The position numbers and the translations under genes were made by a program. From RGIG6291 sp964602275 (lineage in GTDB: Bacteria > Bacillota > Clostridia > TANB77 > UBA1234): a stretch of DNA of 47,467 nucleotides. This document shows positions 33,562 to 42,028 of the stretch, piece after piece. The notes beneath the pieces were generated by a model. The model had not been told where the DNA came from, made no database searches, and saw only the letters and a program-made list of their open reading frames with translations. The stretch covers positions 1 through 47,467 of the forward strand of contig CAZRQF010000004.1 of NCBI GenBank assembly GCA_964602275.1, in the 5' to 3' direction. How positions within the stretch are numbered: position 1 is the stretch's first letter; each line of letters opens with the position of its first letter.

Positions 33562-33621
33562 AGAGCATAAAATTTTCTATGTTAACGAGAGAAAACATAA
33601 TGAAATTATGCTCTATTTTTT
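33562..33621 (+). terminator. Large terminator hairpin
   Basis: AGAGCATAA/TTATGCTCT (33562-33570 with 33606-33614) closes a longer imperfect stem, followed by ATTTTTT. Confidence 0.85.
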
Positions 33622-33711
33622 ATGTAATTAAAACTAGCAAACCCTTGCAAATACTGAGTATAGACATAAAAAATTTCAAAAAAACTTATCTAAAAATTTT
33701 GTCAAAATTTA

Positions 33712-33739
33712 TTGAATTAAAAAAATAGTATGCTACAAT
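33712..33739 (+). promoter_or_regulatory. Promoter of the nrdD operon
   Basis: TTGAAT (33712-33717), 16 bp, TACAAT (33734-33739). No recognisable NrdR box was seen nearby. Confidence 0.5.
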
Positions 33740-33745
33740 ATTAAT

Positions 33746-33928
33746 TAGTAATTGAGAACTAACGAAGCAAGAAAAAATAAAATTTTTCAAATTTTCAACT
33801 ATAAGTAGAAAATCTCATGCTTAAAAAAAGTTAGCCATCAAAAGCTTACAAAAGAGGAAAGATGTTAATCGCGTAAACAAAAGAAGAATAGCTAGGCAGG
33901 TTATAAAACTACAATAGGGGGCGTAAAA
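33746..33928 (+). promoter_or_regulatory. Long, possibly structured 5' leader of nrdD
   Basis: About 180 nt of untranslated RNA. CTAAC and GAAGCA near 33760 can pair with TGCTT and GTTAG near 33823-33840, enclosing further A/T-rich stems. No known riboswitch consensus, including cobalamin, is seen. Confidence 0.35.
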
Positions 33929-36124
33929 ATGAATGTAATAAAATTGAAAAAAGAAAGTAATGCGTTAGACATCGCACTAATGGTTGACTCAGCAGCAAAG
34001 GCAGAAAGACAAGAATATGATGAAACAGCTATTGTTGATGCACTTATCAGAGAGGCACACTGTGATAAGGCACAAGCGAAAGAGGTTGCAGAAACTGTAA
34101 CAGAAAAATTAAAAAGTGCTAATTTATCAGTTATAAGCACATCGCTTATAAGATCAATGGTAAATAATGTTTTACTAGAAAAAGGGTATAACAAAGAATT
34201 AAAAAATAATTCAGAAGCTATAATACCTTTTTATAATATTACAGAAATTATCGAACACGCAAATAAGGAAAATGGCAATACGGCACATAATCCTGAATCT
34301 ATTAATTTAACTTTGGCTGAAAGAATTCTTAAAGAATATGCATTAAAAAATGTTTTTGATGCAGATATTTCAGAAGCTCATTTATCAGGTGAAATTCATA
34401 TTCATGATTTAGGTATGATAGATAGATTTTATTGTAGTGGACATTCGCCAGAGTATGTGAAGAAAAATGGTATAAAAAATATTCCTACAATACCTTCAAA
34501 TTCAAAACCTGCAAATAGTGCAAATGTTTTAGCTAGACATATTTGTTCGTTTACACAATTTTTGCAAGGTCAATTTGCAGGTGCTATTGGTTGGGAAGCT
34601 GTAAATGTATTTTTTGCACCGTTGCTTGTAAATATGCCATATAAAGAAATAAAGCAATTAGCTCAAACATTAATTTTTGATTTATCACAACTTGCAGGAG
34701 CCAGAGGTGGACAAGTTGCATTCTCTGACTTTAATGTGTATGCAGCAATTCCACATCATTACGAAGAAGTTTATGCAATGGGTGCTAAAGGCCAATACAT
34801 GGTAACAGATGAGCTAGACAATGTATATACATTTGATACTCAAGAAGAAACTAAAGCTTTTGCAGAAGAAAAAGGATATAGAATTTTAAAATATAAAGAT
34901 TTTGCAAAAGAAGCAAGATTGTTTGCAAAAGCAATACTTGAAGTTGTAGGCGAGGGCGATGCTGATGGAATGCCATTTGCTTTCCCTAAGATTAATTTAC
35001 ATATAAATGAAGAATGCTTTACAGATCCAAAAACAAAAGCTTTGCTTATGGTTGCATGTGAGGCATCGAGTAAAAATGGTTGTCCATATTTTATATTTGA
35101 TAGAAATGCTTTTTCAGTTTCACAATGTTGTAGATTGAAAATAGATTTTTCTGAGGAGGATAAAAAGTTAATAGATACTCCTGAAGAATTAAGATTTGTT
35201 GGTGGACAAAATGTTTCAATAAATATGCCAAACATTCCATTAAAAGTGGGAAAGAATATGGAAGCTTTTTATAAAGAACTAGGTTTAAGAATGGAAATGG
35301 CTGCTAGAGCAAATGTTCAAAGACAAAATTATGTTTGGAGAGTTGCAAGTCAAGAAAATTCACCACTTTCATTCTATACAAAAGGAATGGACGGAAAAGC
35401 GTATATAAGATTAAAAAACATTTCTTATTTAATTGGAATTGTTGGTTTAAACGAATGTGTGTATAACTTAATAGGTGAACAACTTCATGAATCAGATGAA
35501 GCGTATATGCTAGGATTAGAAATTGTTTCATTTATGTATCAACAAACTAAAGAATTATCTAAGAAGTATGGTATAACTTTAAAACTTGAAGAAACACCAG
35601 CAGAAAGCACTGCAGGTAGATTTGCTAAACTTGATATAAAGAAATATGGCGATTTAGCATACCATAAAGAAAATGCTTTTGGAGTATACTATACAAATTC
35701 AGTTCATTTTGCAGCAGATAGTGATGTTGATTATGTAACAAGATTGCAAAAACAATCAAAATTCCATACTTTAGTTGAAGCAGGAAGTATGATACATATT
35801 TGGTCTGGAAATAATGTTCCAAGTCCAAAAGCGATTTATAATTTGCTTGAAACAACATGGTATAAGACAAAATGTGTTCAATGGGTACTTTCTCCAGAAT
35901 ATACAATTTGCCATGATTGTCATACAAAGAGTAATGGTTTGTTAGAACAATGCCCAAAATGCGGAAGCATTAATTTAAGAGGTGTTACAAGAATAACTGG
36001 ATATTATGTATTTATTGATAAATTTAATAGTGGTAAGAGAGCAGAACTTGCGGATAGATTAAGAGAAAATATTGATAGAGAACAAGTTGCAAGAGCTCAA
36101 GAAGAAATTTCAAAAGCAAATTAA
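33929..36124 (+). CDS. nrdD: Anaerobic ribonucleoside-triphosphate reductase
   Basis: Class III glycyl-radical enzyme that makes dNTPs from NTPs without oxygen. The 731-aa length is normal. An N-terminal ATP-cone (residues ~1-90) senses ATP/dATP. Active-site cysteines are likely in ARHICSFTQF and KNGCPYFIFD. Four zinc-ligand cysteines lie at 661, 664, 675 and 678 (CHDC...CPKC), and the glycyl-radical residue is Gly691 in RITGYYV. Start is the ATG at 33929 with AGGGGG. A glutaredoxin-like gene follows after 13 nt, and the activase lies just beyond a terminator. The partner set suggests a thiol-redoxin-dependent rather than formate-dependent enzyme; that is inference. Confidence 0.97.
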   Translation: MNVIKLKKESNALDIALMVDSAAKAERQEYDETAIVDALIREAHCDKAQAKEVAETVTEKLKSANLSVISTSLIRSMVNNVLLEKGYNKELKNNSEAIIPFYNITEIIEHANKENGNTAHNPESINLTLAERILKEYALKNVFDADISEAHLSGEIHIHDLGMIDRFYCSGHSPEYVKKNGIKNIPTIPSNSKPANSANVLARHICSFTQFLQGQFAGAIGWEAVNVFFAPLLVNMPYKEIKQLAQTLIFDLSQLAGARGGQVAFSDFNVYAAIPHHYEEVYAMGAKGQYMVTDELDNVYTFDTQEETKAFAEEKGYRILKYKDFAKEARLFAKAILEVVGEGDADGMPFAFPKINLHINEECFTDPKTKALLMVACEASSKNGCPYFIFDRNAFSVSQCCRLKIDFSEEDKKLIDTPEELRFVGGQNVSINMPNIPLKVGKNMEAFYKELGLRMEMAARANVQRQNYVWRVASQENSPLSFYTKGMDGKAYIRLKNISYLIGIVGLNECVYNLIGEQLHESDEAYMLGLEIVSFMYQQTKELSKKYGITLKLEETPAESTAGRFAKLDIKKYGDLAYHKENAFGVYYTNSVHFAADSDVDYVTRLQKQSKFHTLVEAGSMIHIWSGNNVPSPKAIYNLLETTWYKTKCVQWVLSPEYTICHDCHTKSNGLLEQCPKCGSINLRGVTRITGYYVFIDKFNSGKRAELADRLRENIDREQVARAQEEISKAN

Positions 36125-36137
36125 GGGGGAAAAGTAA

Positions 36138-36359
36138 ATGATAAAAACATATACAATACCGAATTGTCCAATGTGTGAAGAATTAAAGTCATACATGAGA
36201 TCTAGTCATATTGACTATACTGAAACTAATGTTGAAGAAGATTTTATGGCAAGAGCTAAAATGGTAAGTTTAGATATAGAGCAAATGCCAGCAGTTGAAG
36301 TTAATGGAAAGATATATTCAGGTGATATAGAAGAATTGAAAAATATAGTTAGAATTTAG
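36138..36359 (+). CDS. Glutaredoxin-like (NrdH-type) redoxin
   Basis: A 73-aa thioredoxin-fold protein with the active-site motif CPMC at residues 10-13 and the cis-Pro motif MPAVEVNG. Such NrdH or glutaredoxin-like proteins pass electrons to ribonucleotide reductases. It follows nrdD after 13 nt with its own GGGGG-type ribosome binding site, so the pair is co-expressed. It is the expected direct reductant of NrdD; the likely electron source is the ferredoxin-linked protein at 37129-37338. A terminator follows at 36375. Confidence 0.9.
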   Translation: MIKTYTIPNCPMCEELKSYMRSSHIDYTETNVEEDFMARAKMVSLDIEQMPAVEVNGKIYSGDIEELKNIVRI

Positions 36360-36374
36360 ATTAACTTAAAATAT

Positions 36375-36405
36375 AAAGCCTAGGATTTTTATTCTAGGCT
36401 TTTTA
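36375..36405 (+). terminator. Terminator after nrdD-nrdH
   Basis: AAAGCCTAG/CTAGGCTTT (36375-36383 with 36394-36402), then TT. No clear promoter for nrdG was found downstream, so partial read-through is likely. Confidence 0.85.
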
Positions 36406-36450
36406 AATTTTTGTATATAGATAAGATAAAGCTAAAAAACGGAGGATAAA

Positions 36451-37113
36451 ATGATAAAGTCAGTAATATGGTCAAGTATGATAGACTACCCTGAAAATAT
36501 TTGCACAACATTGTTTACAGGTGTTTGCAATTTTGACTGTGAGTTTTGCTATAACAGGGGATTATTAAAAGAGAAAGAATTAGACTTTGAAAATGAAATA
36601 TTACCAAAATTATTAGATAGAAAAGATTTTATAAATCATGTTATAATATCTGGTGGCGAGTGTACAGTACATCCGGATTTTGAAAAGTATATAAACATTT
36701 TATATGATAATGGTTTTACGATAGGTATTCATACTAATGGTTACACGCCAGAAATTTTGGAAAAGATAATAGATAAGGTTGATTATATCGGCATGGATAT
36801 AAAAAATGATTTTGAAAATTATAATGAAATTACTAAAAAGAAAGTTGATGTAGAAAAAATTAAAAAGTCAGTTGAGCTTATTTTGAAAAGGGGAAAAAAT
36901 TACGAGTTTAGAACTACGGTATATCCAAAGTATGTAAATACTGCAAATGTGTTAGAAATTGCGAAATATTTAAAAGAAGCTGGTGCTAAGAAGTATGTGT
37001 TACAAAAATATTTCGACCATGATAAAAGCGTAATACCATATTCAAACGAAAAAATGAATGAAATGAAAGATGAGTGCAACGAAATAATACCAACATTAGT
37101 AAGAGGAGTATAG
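36451..37113 (+). CDS. nrdG: Anaerobic RNR activating protein (radical SAM)
   Basis: Radical SAM activase that installs the glycyl radical on NrdD using a [4Fe-4S] cluster and S-adenosylmethionine. The 220-aa protein is of the NrdG2-like type. The cluster motif C-x3-C-x2-C is at Cys26, Cys30 and Cys33 (CNFDCEFC); the glycine-rich SAM motif is ISGGECTVHP; IHTNGY and GMDIKNDF follow. Start is the ATG at 36451 with CGGAGG. It lies 15 nt before the FTR-like gene. The pairing with nrdD upstream makes the role secure. Confidence 0.93.
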   Translation: MIKSVIWSSMIDYPENICTTLFTGVCNFDCEFCYNRGLLKEKELDFENEILPKLLDRKDFINHVIISGGECTVHPDFEKYINILYDNGFTIGIHTNGYTPEILEKIIDKVDYIGMDIKNDFENYNEITKKKVDVEKIKKSVELILKRGKNYEFRTTVYPKYVNTANVLEIAKYLKEAGAKKYVLQKYFDHDKSVIPYSNEKMNEMKDECNEIIPTLVRGV

Positions 37114-37128
37114 AAAGGGGAAAAGGTT

Positions 37129-37338
37129 ATGAATCCAATAATTGAAAAAGGTTTAAAAGCAAATCCAGATATGATGTTAAATCCAAATGAGGAGCATGTT
37201 AATAAAATATTATTAGGACTAGAAAAGAAAGATGGACATTGTCCTTGTGTTTTAACACAAAATGAAGATACAATATGTCCTTGCAAAAAAATGAGAGAAG
37301 AGAGCAAATGTTGTTGCAAATTATATTTGAATAAGTAA
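37129..37338 (+). CDS. Ferredoxin-thioredoxin reductase-like Cys-rich protein
   Basis: A 69-aa protein with the spacing CPC-x9-CPC-x8-CCC (Cys38, 40, 50, 52, 61, 62, 63). This matches the catalytic subunit of ferredoxin-thioredoxin reductase (CPC...CPC...CHC). By analogy Cys38, 50, 52 and 61 bind a [4Fe-4S] cluster and Cys40-Cys63 form the redox disulfide. In Methanosarcina barkeri a ferredoxin:disulfide reductase of this family feeds electrons through NrdH to a class III reductase, so this gene beside nrdG fits the same job. The first CPC-CPC gap is shorter than in plant-type enzymes, and CCC replaces CHC. Start is the ATG at 37129, preceded by AAAGGGG. Confidence 0.8.
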   Translation: MNPIIEKGLKANPDMMLNPNEEHVNKILLGLEKKDGHCPCVLTQNEDTICPCKKMREESKCCCKLYLNK

Positions 37339-37412
37339 GAGTTGAAGTTTAATATATGTAATTATTTCTATCTCATAACTATAAATAATATAATAGTTTA
37401 ATTTTTATTAAT

Positions 37413-37442
37413 AAAAAGCCTCGGAATTTTCCGAGGCTTTTT
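37413..37442. terminator. Bidirectional terminator
   Basis: A 12-bp stem (37413-37424 with 37431-37442) with A and T runs, between convergent units. Confidence 0.9.
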
Positions 37443-37444
37443 AC

Positions 37445-37654
37445 TTAAATAGAATTGTGCATAAGACTAAGAAACGAAGAATAAATTGAGTAAAACCACG
37501 CTGCAATCGTTCTCAAAAATTCAACACGCCATCCAAAAGCATTGCAGATAGCAAGTGCAATTGTTACTACAACAGATATTACCAAAAGCCCGATGATTAC
37601 AGTTAAACACGCGCTAAAGAAAGAAGTGACCATCTTAACAAATTTTTGAACCAT
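37445..37654 (-). CDS. Small membrane protein, 69 aa
   Basis: A 69-aa protein with one long hydrophobic stretch (about residues 12-40), possibly two closely packed helices, and an aromatic C-terminus. Start is the ATG at 37654 with AGGAG upstream. It follows the 173-aa gene by 11 nt and shares its promoter. Family not recognised; may be a membrane partner of that protein. Confidence 0.6.
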   Translation of the reverse strand: MVQKFVKMVTSFFSACLTVIIGLLVISVVVTIALAICNAFGWRVEFLRTIAAWFYSIYSSFLSLMHNSI

Positions 37655-37665
37655 ATTTTTTCTCC

Positions 37666-38187
37666 TTATTCGTCATAATATTTGTGACAAAAATTGTGCT
37701 GCATAAATCGTTCGAGAGAAAGCACGGAAAAGTTTGAGGTTACTGAGTTATGCGATATGCAAACATAGCTAGGAGTATATGTTGGAATAAAAAGTTCGTA
37801 TTCCATGTTTGAGGCTACATACGGAATTAGAAGGTCTAAGTCGTTTTCTTTCATGTAATCAGAAACACGCTTTTTTCTTAAAATACCATCTTGGTTAAGG
37901 ACGAAGAAATACTTTTTATTTGAAACATGTTCTGCTTTAAGCCGCTTGGCAATGTAATACATGTTACTTACATCGAAATTTGTATCATTTTCAATGTCGA
38001 TAGTATCTGCTTCAAAAATATTAGCATTTAATTTGTATGCTGAATGTACCCATTGAAAAGCATACATATGCTTAAAAATTGGAGGACATATTAGTGAATC
38101 GTCAACTTCAATTATAATACCATAGTAATGCGGAGAAGGTAATTCTTCAAAAAAATGAAGCAAAGCGTAGCGGTAGTCATGTGACAT
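37666..38187 (-). CDS. Hypothetical protein, 173 aa
   Basis: A soluble, His/Tyr-rich protein with no membrane segment. The N-terminal part reads like an alternating beta/alpha domain, and the middle has a basic stretch (LRKKRVSDYMKEND). I do not recognise the family. Start is the ATG at 38187 with AAGGAGGG at 11 nt. Driven by a perfect consensus promoter at 38246-38274 and followed by the 69-aa membrane protein. The promoter strength suggests constitutive expression. Confidence 0.7.
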   Translation of the reverse strand: MSHDYRYALLHFFEELPSPHYYGIIIEVDDSLICPPIFKHMYAFQWVHSAYKLNANIFEADTIDIENDTNFDVSNMYYIAKRLKAEHVSNKKYFFVLNQDGILRKKRVSDYMKENDLDLLIPYVASNMEYELFIPTYTPSYVCISHNSVTSNFSVLSLERFMQHNFCHKYYDE

Positions 38188-38245
38188 TTTTTTGTTATCC
38201 CTCCTTGAATTATCAGTTGAGTATAAAAAATTGCTTCCAAAAACA

Positions 38246-38274
38246 ATTATATCTTATTTACATAATATTGTCAA
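38246..38274 (-). promoter_or_regulatory. Perfect consensus SigA promoter
   Basis: On the minus strand, TTGACA (38269-38274), 17 bp, TATAAT (38246-38251). Confidence 0.85.
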
Positions 38275-38328
38275 TGAAACATACACACAAGAATTTTAAA
38301 AATATTTTAAACAATTTCATTTTTTCTG

Positions 38329-38357
38329 TTGACAAGGTCAAATATATCAGTTATAAT
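38329..38357 (+). promoter_or_regulatory. Perfect consensus SigA promoter of the tRNA pair
   Basis: TTGACA (38329-38334), 17 bp, TATAAT (38352-38357), 19 bp before the first tRNA. Confidence 0.9.
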
Positions 38358-38376
38358 TTCACTTGTGTCAACTGAT

Positions 38377-38453
38377 GGAGATTTAGCTCAGTTGGTTAGA
38401 GCAACCGGCTCATAACCGGTCGGTCCGGGGTTCGAGTCCCTGAATCTCCACCA
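38377..38453 (+). tRNA. tRNA with CAT anticodon (tRNA-Met or tRNA-Ile2)
   Basis: Complete cloverleaf of 77 nt with encoded CCA. Acceptor GGAGATT/AATCTCC, anticodon stem ACCGG/CCGGT around loop CTCATAA, T-loop TTCGAGT. It lacks the initiator features (C1 mismatch, GGG/CCC anticodon stem). Its body resembles Firmicute tRNA-Ile2, whose C34 is modified to lysidine, at least as much as elongator tRNA-Met; sequence alone does not settle which. Confidence 0.93.
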
Positions 38454-38480
38454 CAAAAGTTATTGTGGCAAGTTGAATAT

Positions 38481-38766
<286 letters not shown>

Positions 38767-38767
38767 A

Positions 38768-38799
38768 AAAAAGTTGTGCTTTGCACAGCTTTTTTTTTA
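38768..38799 (+). terminator. Terminator of the tRNA unit
   Basis: AAGTTGTGC/GCACAGCTT (38771-38779 with 38783-38791), TTT loop and a long T-run. Confidence 0.85.
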
Positions 38800-38910
38800 T
38801 GAAATCAAAGTTGAAACGCCTTAAAAATTTGACATTTGTGCCATGCACCTGACATGCTAAAAAAGAATATATATTACTATATTTATTTTTAGCTTTAGGA
38901 GGTGCTTTTA

Positions 38911-39600
38911 TTGTTGGGTGTATCTTCAATATTTGCGTCAATGCAGGATTTTTTCTTTTTGGTTGGATATGTTTCAAATTACAATTTGTTTCCTGAACCA
39001 TTAACTTTGGAAGAAGAAAGCAGGTACCTAGAATTATACGAAAAAGGCGACGAAGATGCTAAAAGGATTTTAATAGAAAGAAACTTAAGATTAGTTGCAC
39101 ATATTGCAAAAAAATATATAAATTCAAATGTTGAACAAGAAGATATAATTTCCATTGGAAGCATAGGGCTTATAAAAGCAATTAATAGTTTTAAAGGAAG
39201 CAAAGGCACAAGACTTTCTACATATGCAGCAAGATGTATTGAAAACGAGATATTAATGTATTTTAGGTCATCTAAAAAACGCCAGCAAGAAGTATCACTA
39301 AACGAAGCTATCGGTCAAGATAAAGAGGGGAATGTTATCACTTTTATAGATGTTATTGAAAATGATAACGGTTCTATTGAAGACGAAATCGATTTAAAAA
39401 TGAAGATAAAAAAGATGTATAAAAAAATAGAAGAGGTATTAAAAGGGCGAGAAAAAATGATAATCGAATTAAGATTTGGATTAAATGGAAAAGATGCAAA
39501 AACACAAAGCGAAATAGCACAAATGCTTGGAATTTCTCGTAGTTATGTATCAAGAATTGAAACGAAAGCAATAAAAAAGTTAAGCAAAGAAATGCAATAA
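38911..39600 (+). CDS. sigK: RNA polymerase sigma factor SigK
   Basis: Late mother-cell sigma factor of sporulation. The protein begins with a hydrophobic pro-sequence (about residues 1-20) that is removed by SpoIVFB in Bacillus. It is followed by region 2 (LVAHIAKKY, DIISIGSIGLIKAI, STYAARCIENEILM) and region 4 with its helix-turn-helix (TQSEIAQMLGISRSYVSRIE). Start is a TTG at 38911 with AGGAGG (38897-38902) 8 nt upstream; the in-frame GTG at 38902 lies inside that site. Length 229 aa. The gene is continuous, with no skin-type interruption. It follows the tRNA terminator. Confidence 0.95.
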   Translation: MLGVSSIFASMQDFFFLVGYVSNYNLFPEPLTLEEESRYLELYEKGDEDAKRILIERNLRLVAHIAKKYINSNVEQEDIISIGSIGLIKAINSFKGSKGTRLSTYAARCIENEILMYFRSSKKRQQEVSLNEAIGQDKEGNVITFIDVIENDNGSIEDEIDLKMKIKKMYKKIEEVLKGREKMIIELRFGLNGKDAKTQSEIAQMLGISRSYVSRIETKAIKKLSKEMQ

Positions 39601-39616
39601 CAAACATGATATTTTG

Positions 39617-39645
39617 TTGATACTCCTTTTGATTAGTTGTATAAT
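39617..39645 (+). promoter_or_regulatory. Promoter of the KDG/KDPG pair
   Basis: TTGATA (39617-39622), 17 bp, TATAAT (39640-39645). Confidence 0.7.
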
Positions 39646-39678
39646 TTATATAAATAAATTTGAAAGGAGTATTTTTTT

Positions 39679-40323
39679 ATGGAAAAAACTGAGTTGCTTT
39701 CAAGAATGAAAAAGGAAGGTATTGTAGCAGTTGTTAGAGCAGAAAATAAGGAAAAGGGCGAAAAAGTTATTGATGCTATTGTAAAAGGTGGCATTAATTT
39801 TATTGAAATTACGATGACTGTTCCTGGTGCGGTAGATATTATAAAAGAGTTGTCCCAAAAATATAAAGATGATGAGAATATTGTTATTGGTGCAGGTACT
39901 GTATTAGACCCTGAAACTGCAAGGATGGTTATTTTAGCGGGTGCACAATTTGTTGTAAGTCCAAGCTTAAATGTAGATACAGTAAAGTTATGTAATAGAT
40001 ATAGAGTTCCTGTTATGCCAGGAATTATGACGGTTAAAGAAGCAGTAGAAGCTCTTGAATTGGGTGTTGATATATTAAAAGTATTTCCTGGCAATGCTTT
40101 TGGTCCTTCGATTATTAGTTCGTTTAAAGGCCCATTGCCACAAGCTCAATTTATGCCAACAGGCGGTGTTGCGGTTGATAATGTTGAAAAGTGGTTTAAG
40201 GCAGGTGTAGTTGCTGTTGGCACGGGTAGTAATTTGACTGCTGGTGCTAAAACAGGTGATTATGAAGCGGTTACAAAAATGGCTGAAGAATTTGTGGCAG
40301 CAGTAAAAAAAGCAAGAGAATAA
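39679..40323 (+). CDS. eda: KDPG / 4-hydroxy-2-oxoglutarate aldolase
   Basis: Class I aldolase that cleaves 2-keto-3-deoxy-6-phosphogluconate to pyruvate and glyceraldehyde-3-phosphate. The 214-aa length is typical. The Schiff-base lysine is Lys134 in ILKVFPGN; the catalytic Glu43 is in FIEITMT; the phosphate-binding end is MPTGGVAVDN. Start is the ATG at 39679 with AAAGGAGT. Forms an operon with the sugar kinase 19 nt downstream, which supplies KDPG from KDG. Together they complete hexuronate (pectin or glucuronate) or Entner-Doudoroff-type catabolism; the upstream steps are not in the window. Confidence 0.95.
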   Translation: MEKTELLSRMKKEGIVAVVRAENKEKGEKVIDAIVKGGINFIEITMTVPGAVDIIKELSQKYKDDENIVIGAGTVLDPETARMVILAGAQFVVSPSLNVDTVKLCNRYRVPVMPGIMTVKEAVEALELGVDILKVFPGNAFGPSIISSFKGPLPQAQFMPTGGVAVDNVEKWFKAGVVAVGTGSNLTAGAKTGDYEAVTKMAEEFVAAVKKARE

Positions 40324-40342
40324 ATAATATGAGGTGAATTAG

Positions 40343-41440
40343 ATGGAATTAAATTTAAAATCAAAAGAAGTTTGTAAGTATGATGAAGTTTCACTTGGCG
40401 AAATAATGTTAAGATTAGATCCCGGTGAAGGTAGAATAAGAACTACAAGAAGTTTCAGAGCTTGGGAAGGCGGCGGAGAATATAATGTTGCTAGAGGTTT
40501 AAGAAGATGCTTTGGAATGAACACAGGCGTTATAACTGCGTTTGCTGATAATGAAATTGGACGCTTATTAGAAGATTTTGTTTTGCAAGGTGGTGTAGAT
40601 ACATCACTTATAAAATGGGTGCCTTATGATGGTACTGGTAGAGATGTTAGAAATGGAATTAATTTTACAGAAAGAGGTTTTGGCGTAAGGGGGGCTGTTG
40701 GAACATCTGATAGAGGGCATACTGCAATTTCAAAAATGAAACCAGAAGATTTTGATTTTGATTATATTTTTGGAACATTAGGCGTTAGATGGTTACATAC
40801 TGGTGGTATATATGCTGCTCTTTCAGAAGAATCTTCAAAAACAGTAATCGAAGCTATAAAAACAGCTAAAAAATATGGAACGATAGTTTCATATGATTTA
40901 AACTATAGACCATCTTTATGGAAAGCAATTGGCGGAAAGGCTAAAGCACAAGAAGTTAATAAGGAAATTGCTAAATATGTTGATGTAATGATAGGAAATG
41001 AAGAAGATTTTACTGCATGTTTAGGTTTTGAAGTTGAAGGAAATAGCGAAAATCTAAAAGAATTAAACTTAGATGGCTACAAAAAGATGATTGAAAAAGT
41101 TGTAGAAACATATCCAAACTTTAAAGTAGTTGCTACGACTTTAAGAGAAGTAAAAACAGCTACAGTAAATGATTGGAGTGCTATTTGTTGGGCTGATGGA
41201 AAAATATATAAAGCAGCAGATTATAAAGGATTAGAAATATTAGATAGAGTTGGTGGCGGAGATAGTTTTGCATCAGGGCTTATATATGGTTTAATGACAA
41301 CTGGTGATGCAGAAAAAGCAGTAAACTATGGTGCAGCTCACGGTGCATTAGCTATGACAACTCCTGGCGATACATCAATGGCAAGTTTGAAAGAAGTTGA
41401 AAATTTAATGAATGGTGCTGGAGCAAGAGTTCAAAGATAA
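40343..41440 (+). CDS. kdgK: 2-keto-3-deoxygluconate kinase (PfkB family)
   Basis: PfkB-family sugar kinase, 365 aa, phosphorylating KDG to KDPG for the aldolase encoded 19 nt upstream. The N-terminal GEIMLRLDPGE and WEGGGEYNVARGL motifs, and the C-terminal DRVGGGDSFASGL with catalytic Asp307, are those of KdgK-like members. Start is the ATG at 40343 with GAGGTGA. It is slightly longer than average through the NDWSAICWADG region. Substrate assignment rests on family plus operon context. Terminator at 41447-41478. Confidence 0.92.
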   Translation: MELNLKSKEVCKYDEVSLGEIMLRLDPGEGRIRTTRSFRAWEGGGEYNVARGLRRCFGMNTGVITAFADNEIGRLLEDFVLQGGVDTSLIKWVPYDGTGRDVRNGINFTERGFGVRGAVGTSDRGHTAISKMKPEDFDFDYIFGTLGVRWLHTGGIYAALSEESSKTVIEAIKTAKKYGTIVSYDLNYRPSLWKAIGGKAKAQEVNKEIAKYVDVMIGNEEDFTACLGFEVEGNSENLKELNLDGYKKMIEKVVETYPNFKVVATTLREVKTATVNDWSAICWADGKIYKAADYKGLEILDRVGGGDSFASGLIYGLMTTGDAEKAVNYGAAHGALAMTTPGDTSMASLKEVENLMNGAGARVQR

Positions 41441-41446
41441 ATTTTG

Positions 41447-41478
41447 TAGGAGATACTTTAATGTATCTCCTATTTATT
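41447..41478. terminator. Terminator after kdgK, overlapping the tspO stop
   Basis: A 10-bp perfect stem TAGGAGATAC/GTATCTCCTA (41447-41456 with 41463-41472), then TTTATTTA. Confidence 0.8.
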
Positions 41479-41928
41479 TAAGTAGTATATCGAAAAATTT
41501 AAAACGGATGCGAAAATGCACCATAATAAATATGGAATTTGAATCAGTCCTGCAAGTTTATTTTGATTATAGAATTTAAGAATCATTTTTAAAATTAATA
41601 CAATCAAACAAAGTAGCCAGATAAATGCAAACAACCTCCATTTTAGCGTGAAGAAAAAAACGGGCCATAATAAATTGAAAAATAATTGCAAATAATAAAT
41701 GTGATTAATTTTGTTTGAAGTTAGATTATTAGTTTTTAATATTCCATATGATACTCCTATAAGTATGTAAAGAATAGTCCAAACTATTGGAAATAAATAG
41801 CCAGGCGGTGCAAATGTAGGTTGAATTAGTGTGTTATAATCAATTGATAGATAAGTAATAAAGCCAAATATAATTCCTAATATAACTGGAACAAGAATAG
41901 CTTGTGCGTAGATTTTAAAATTAGACAC
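41470..41928 (-). CDS. tspO: TspO/MBR family membrane protein
   Basis: A 152-aa integral membrane protein with five predicted helices, related to the TspO/translocator protein family that binds porphyrins and affects tetrapyrrole or stress responses. The signature PPGYLFPIVWTILYILIGVSYG lies in the second helix region. It has fewer Trp than proteobacterial TspO. Start is a GTG at 41928 with AAGGAGGT 8 nt upstream; a much longer upstream extension in frame has no ribosome binding site. Convergent with kdgK and divergent from the laccase-domain gene. Confidence 0.88.
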   Translation of the reverse strand: MSNFKIYAQAILVPVILGIIFGFITYLSIDYNTLIQPTFAPPGYLFPIVWTILYILIGVSYGILKTNNLTSNKINHIYYLQLFFNLLWPVFFFTLKWRLFAFIWLLCLIVLILKMILKFYNQNKLAGLIQIPYLLWCIFASVLNFSIYYLNK

Positions 41929-41978
41929 AATATAATACCTCCTTAAAAACATATTCTGCTTAAAGTATATTTGGCAAA

Positions 41979-42007
41979 TTGATAAAATAATACTAATATG
42001 GTAATAT
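41979..42007 (+). promoter_or_regulatory. Promoter of the laccase-domain gene
   Basis: TTGATA (41979-41984), 17 bp, TAATAT (42002-42007). Confidence 0.5.
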
Positions 42008-42028
42008 AAAAATATTAAGGAGAATTTT

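Noticed and set aside
33622..33928. Cobalamin riboswitch before nrdD
   Set aside because: No B12-box or conserved core found.
38911..39600. skin-type interruption of sigK
   Set aside because: The frame is continuous from pro-sequence to region 4.
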